The notes under the pieces are model-generated. The model saw only the letters and a program-made list of their open reading frames with translations. It was not told where the DNA came from and searched no databases. From Tolypothrix brevis GSE-NOS-MK-07-07A (lineage in GTDB: Bacteria; Cyanobacteriota; Cyanobacteriia; Cyanobacteriales; Nostocaceae), in assembly GCA_019358985.1 (NCBI GenBank), contig JAHHIJ010000008.1:62001-126000 (forward strand): a stretch of 64,000 bases of DNA, given 5' to 3'. Shown in pieces: positions 63,355 through 64,000 of the stretch (positions are counted from its first letter, which is position 1; each line of letters begins with the position of its first letter). A program made the translations under genes and the position numbers.

Positions 63355-63495
63355 CACGCCTTCACCCTCAGGCTGGAAGCCTGGGGCGTTGCGCGTACGA
63401 AGCCCGCCTACGCGGGCTATGAAATTCCAGTCCGCGTTCGCGCAGCGTGTCGTAGACAAGGCGGGCTTGGTTCGTTTAGCCACACCCTTCTAGGG
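63355..63495. repeat. Complex inverted-repeat element (AGGCTGGAAGCCTGGGG)
   Basis: CCTCAGGCTGGAAGCCTGGGGCGTTGCGCG, GAAGCCCGCCTACGCGGGCT, GTCCGCGTTCGCGCAGCG, then CAAGGCGGGCTTGGTTCGTTTAGCC and ACCCTTCTAGGGTGATGGCG (each broken by position). Multiple nested hairpins; related to 9983-10122. Confidence 0.7.
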
Positions 63496-63522
63496 TGATG
63501 GCGATACGTTGCAAAAGCTAAA

Positions 63523-64000
63523 TTAATAATGACTTCCCGATTTCCGATGATGCACAGCGGTTAGACCATCTTGATTTAACACTTTGCCGTTATCCACACT
63601 TGCATAAACCAACCAATGATCGCCGGCTTCCATACGGGTTTGCACGGAGCATTCCAGGTATGATAAAGCTTCTGAAAGGATGGGGCAACCGTTGCTGGAT
63701 TCTTCAGTTTCTATGCCGGCAAATCGGTCTTGTCCTGGGGTAAAAGATTTCATGAAGTGCTTTCGCAGTTCTTTGCCTTCAGCTAAAATGTTAACAACAA
63801 ATTGGTTGCCTGAGTGCGTCAGCGGTTCCATTGCCCGGTCTTTGGCTACGGCAATTGTTAAGCCAGGGGGATTAAAGCTTGCTTGAGATACCCAAGATGC
63901 TAACATTCCACTAGATACACCACCTTGCTTTGCTGTCACCACGCAGAGAGAACCGACAATTCGACCAACCGCTTGTTCAACGTTGCTGGCAGCTTGAGTG
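63523..64000 (-). CDS. Diflavin flavodiiron protein, C-terminal flavin reductase domain (partial)
   Basis: The frame runs to the right edge of the window (about 158 residues visible). It reads VEQAVGRIVGSLCVVTAKQ, then SSGMLASWVSQASFNPPGLTIAVAKDRAMEPL, then FVVNILAEGKELRKHFMKSFTPGQDRF and ends HHRKSGSHY. This is the flavin-reductase-like C-terminal module of cyanobacterial flavodiiron proteins (Flv1-Flv4), which reduce oxygen to water downstream of photosystem I or II. The metallo-beta-lactamase and flavodoxin domains lie outside. Flv1/Flv3 type is likely but not provable here. Confidence 0.85.
   Translation of the reverse strand, partial: TQAASNVEQAVGRIVGSLCVVTAKQGGVSSGMLASWVSQASFNPPGLTIAVAKDRAMEPLTHSGNQFVVNILAEGKELRKHFMKSFTPGQDRFAGIETEESSNGCPILSEALSYLECSVQTRMEAGDHWLVYASVDNGKVLNQDGLTAVHHRKSGSHY

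Overview
This window is chromosomal DNA from a filamentous, probably heterocyst-forming and hormogonium-forming cyanobacterium (Nostocales). The evidence is frequent GCGATCGC (HIP1) octamers, photosynthesis-linked genes (psbX, ycf66, ccsA, a CpcS-type bilin lyase, rbcR, a C-terminal flavodiiron protein fragment), heptad-type short tandem repeats, and a complete hmpF / hmpA-E gliding-motility chemotaxis locus. All calls are from reading the sequence; no database search was run.

Layout. 1-10 kb: partial thioredoxin, a NnrU/Z-ISO-like membrane protein, rbcR, a zinc-ribbon Ser/Thr kinase, an alpha/beta hydrolase, speB, a redoxin, pyrH-frr and a geranylgeranyl-reductase-type flavoprotein. 10.1-15.9 kb: a six-gene minus-strand operon coding for a CHAT caspase-like protease, an inactive-STAND-like protein, a MoxR AAA+ ATPase, a vWA protein, a PD-(D/E)XK-like protein and a truncated macro-domain protein. 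It resembles the NTP-dependent ternary conflict (defence/programmed death) systems and is the most interesting locus here. 16-26 kb: CPBP protease, cyAbrB regulator, a 1.5 kb noncoding gap with a candidate structured RNA, sdhB, two small lipoproteins with propeller repeats, ycf66, psbX, yggT, accC and tRNA-Leu(GAG). 26-31 kb: a methyltransferase remnant, a DUF3352 protein, ccsA and tilS. 31.4-44 kb: hmpF divergent from hmpABCDE. 44-64 kb: a toxin-antitoxin pair, two Uma2 nucleases, prolyl oligopeptidase, a DNA methyltransferase with an adjacent Mrr-like endonuclease, arfB, DCC-thioredoxin, pirin, DUF2993, a DUF6888/DUF6887 pair, an RND efflux pump with adaptor, a bilin lyase, HdeD and the end of a diflavin flavoprotein.

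A second theme is repeat load. About 25 copies of a ~29 bp palindrome with arms GTAGAGACG/CGTCTCTAC are scattered through intergenic DNA. They lie inside at least three different miniature elements that have their own terminal inverted repeats, form local tandem arrays (17, 19 and 47 bp periods), abut or supply stop codons, and in one case lie in frame inside a gene. Purine-rich low-complexity repeats have also entered coding regions (tilS, the RND pump, the end of hmpA).
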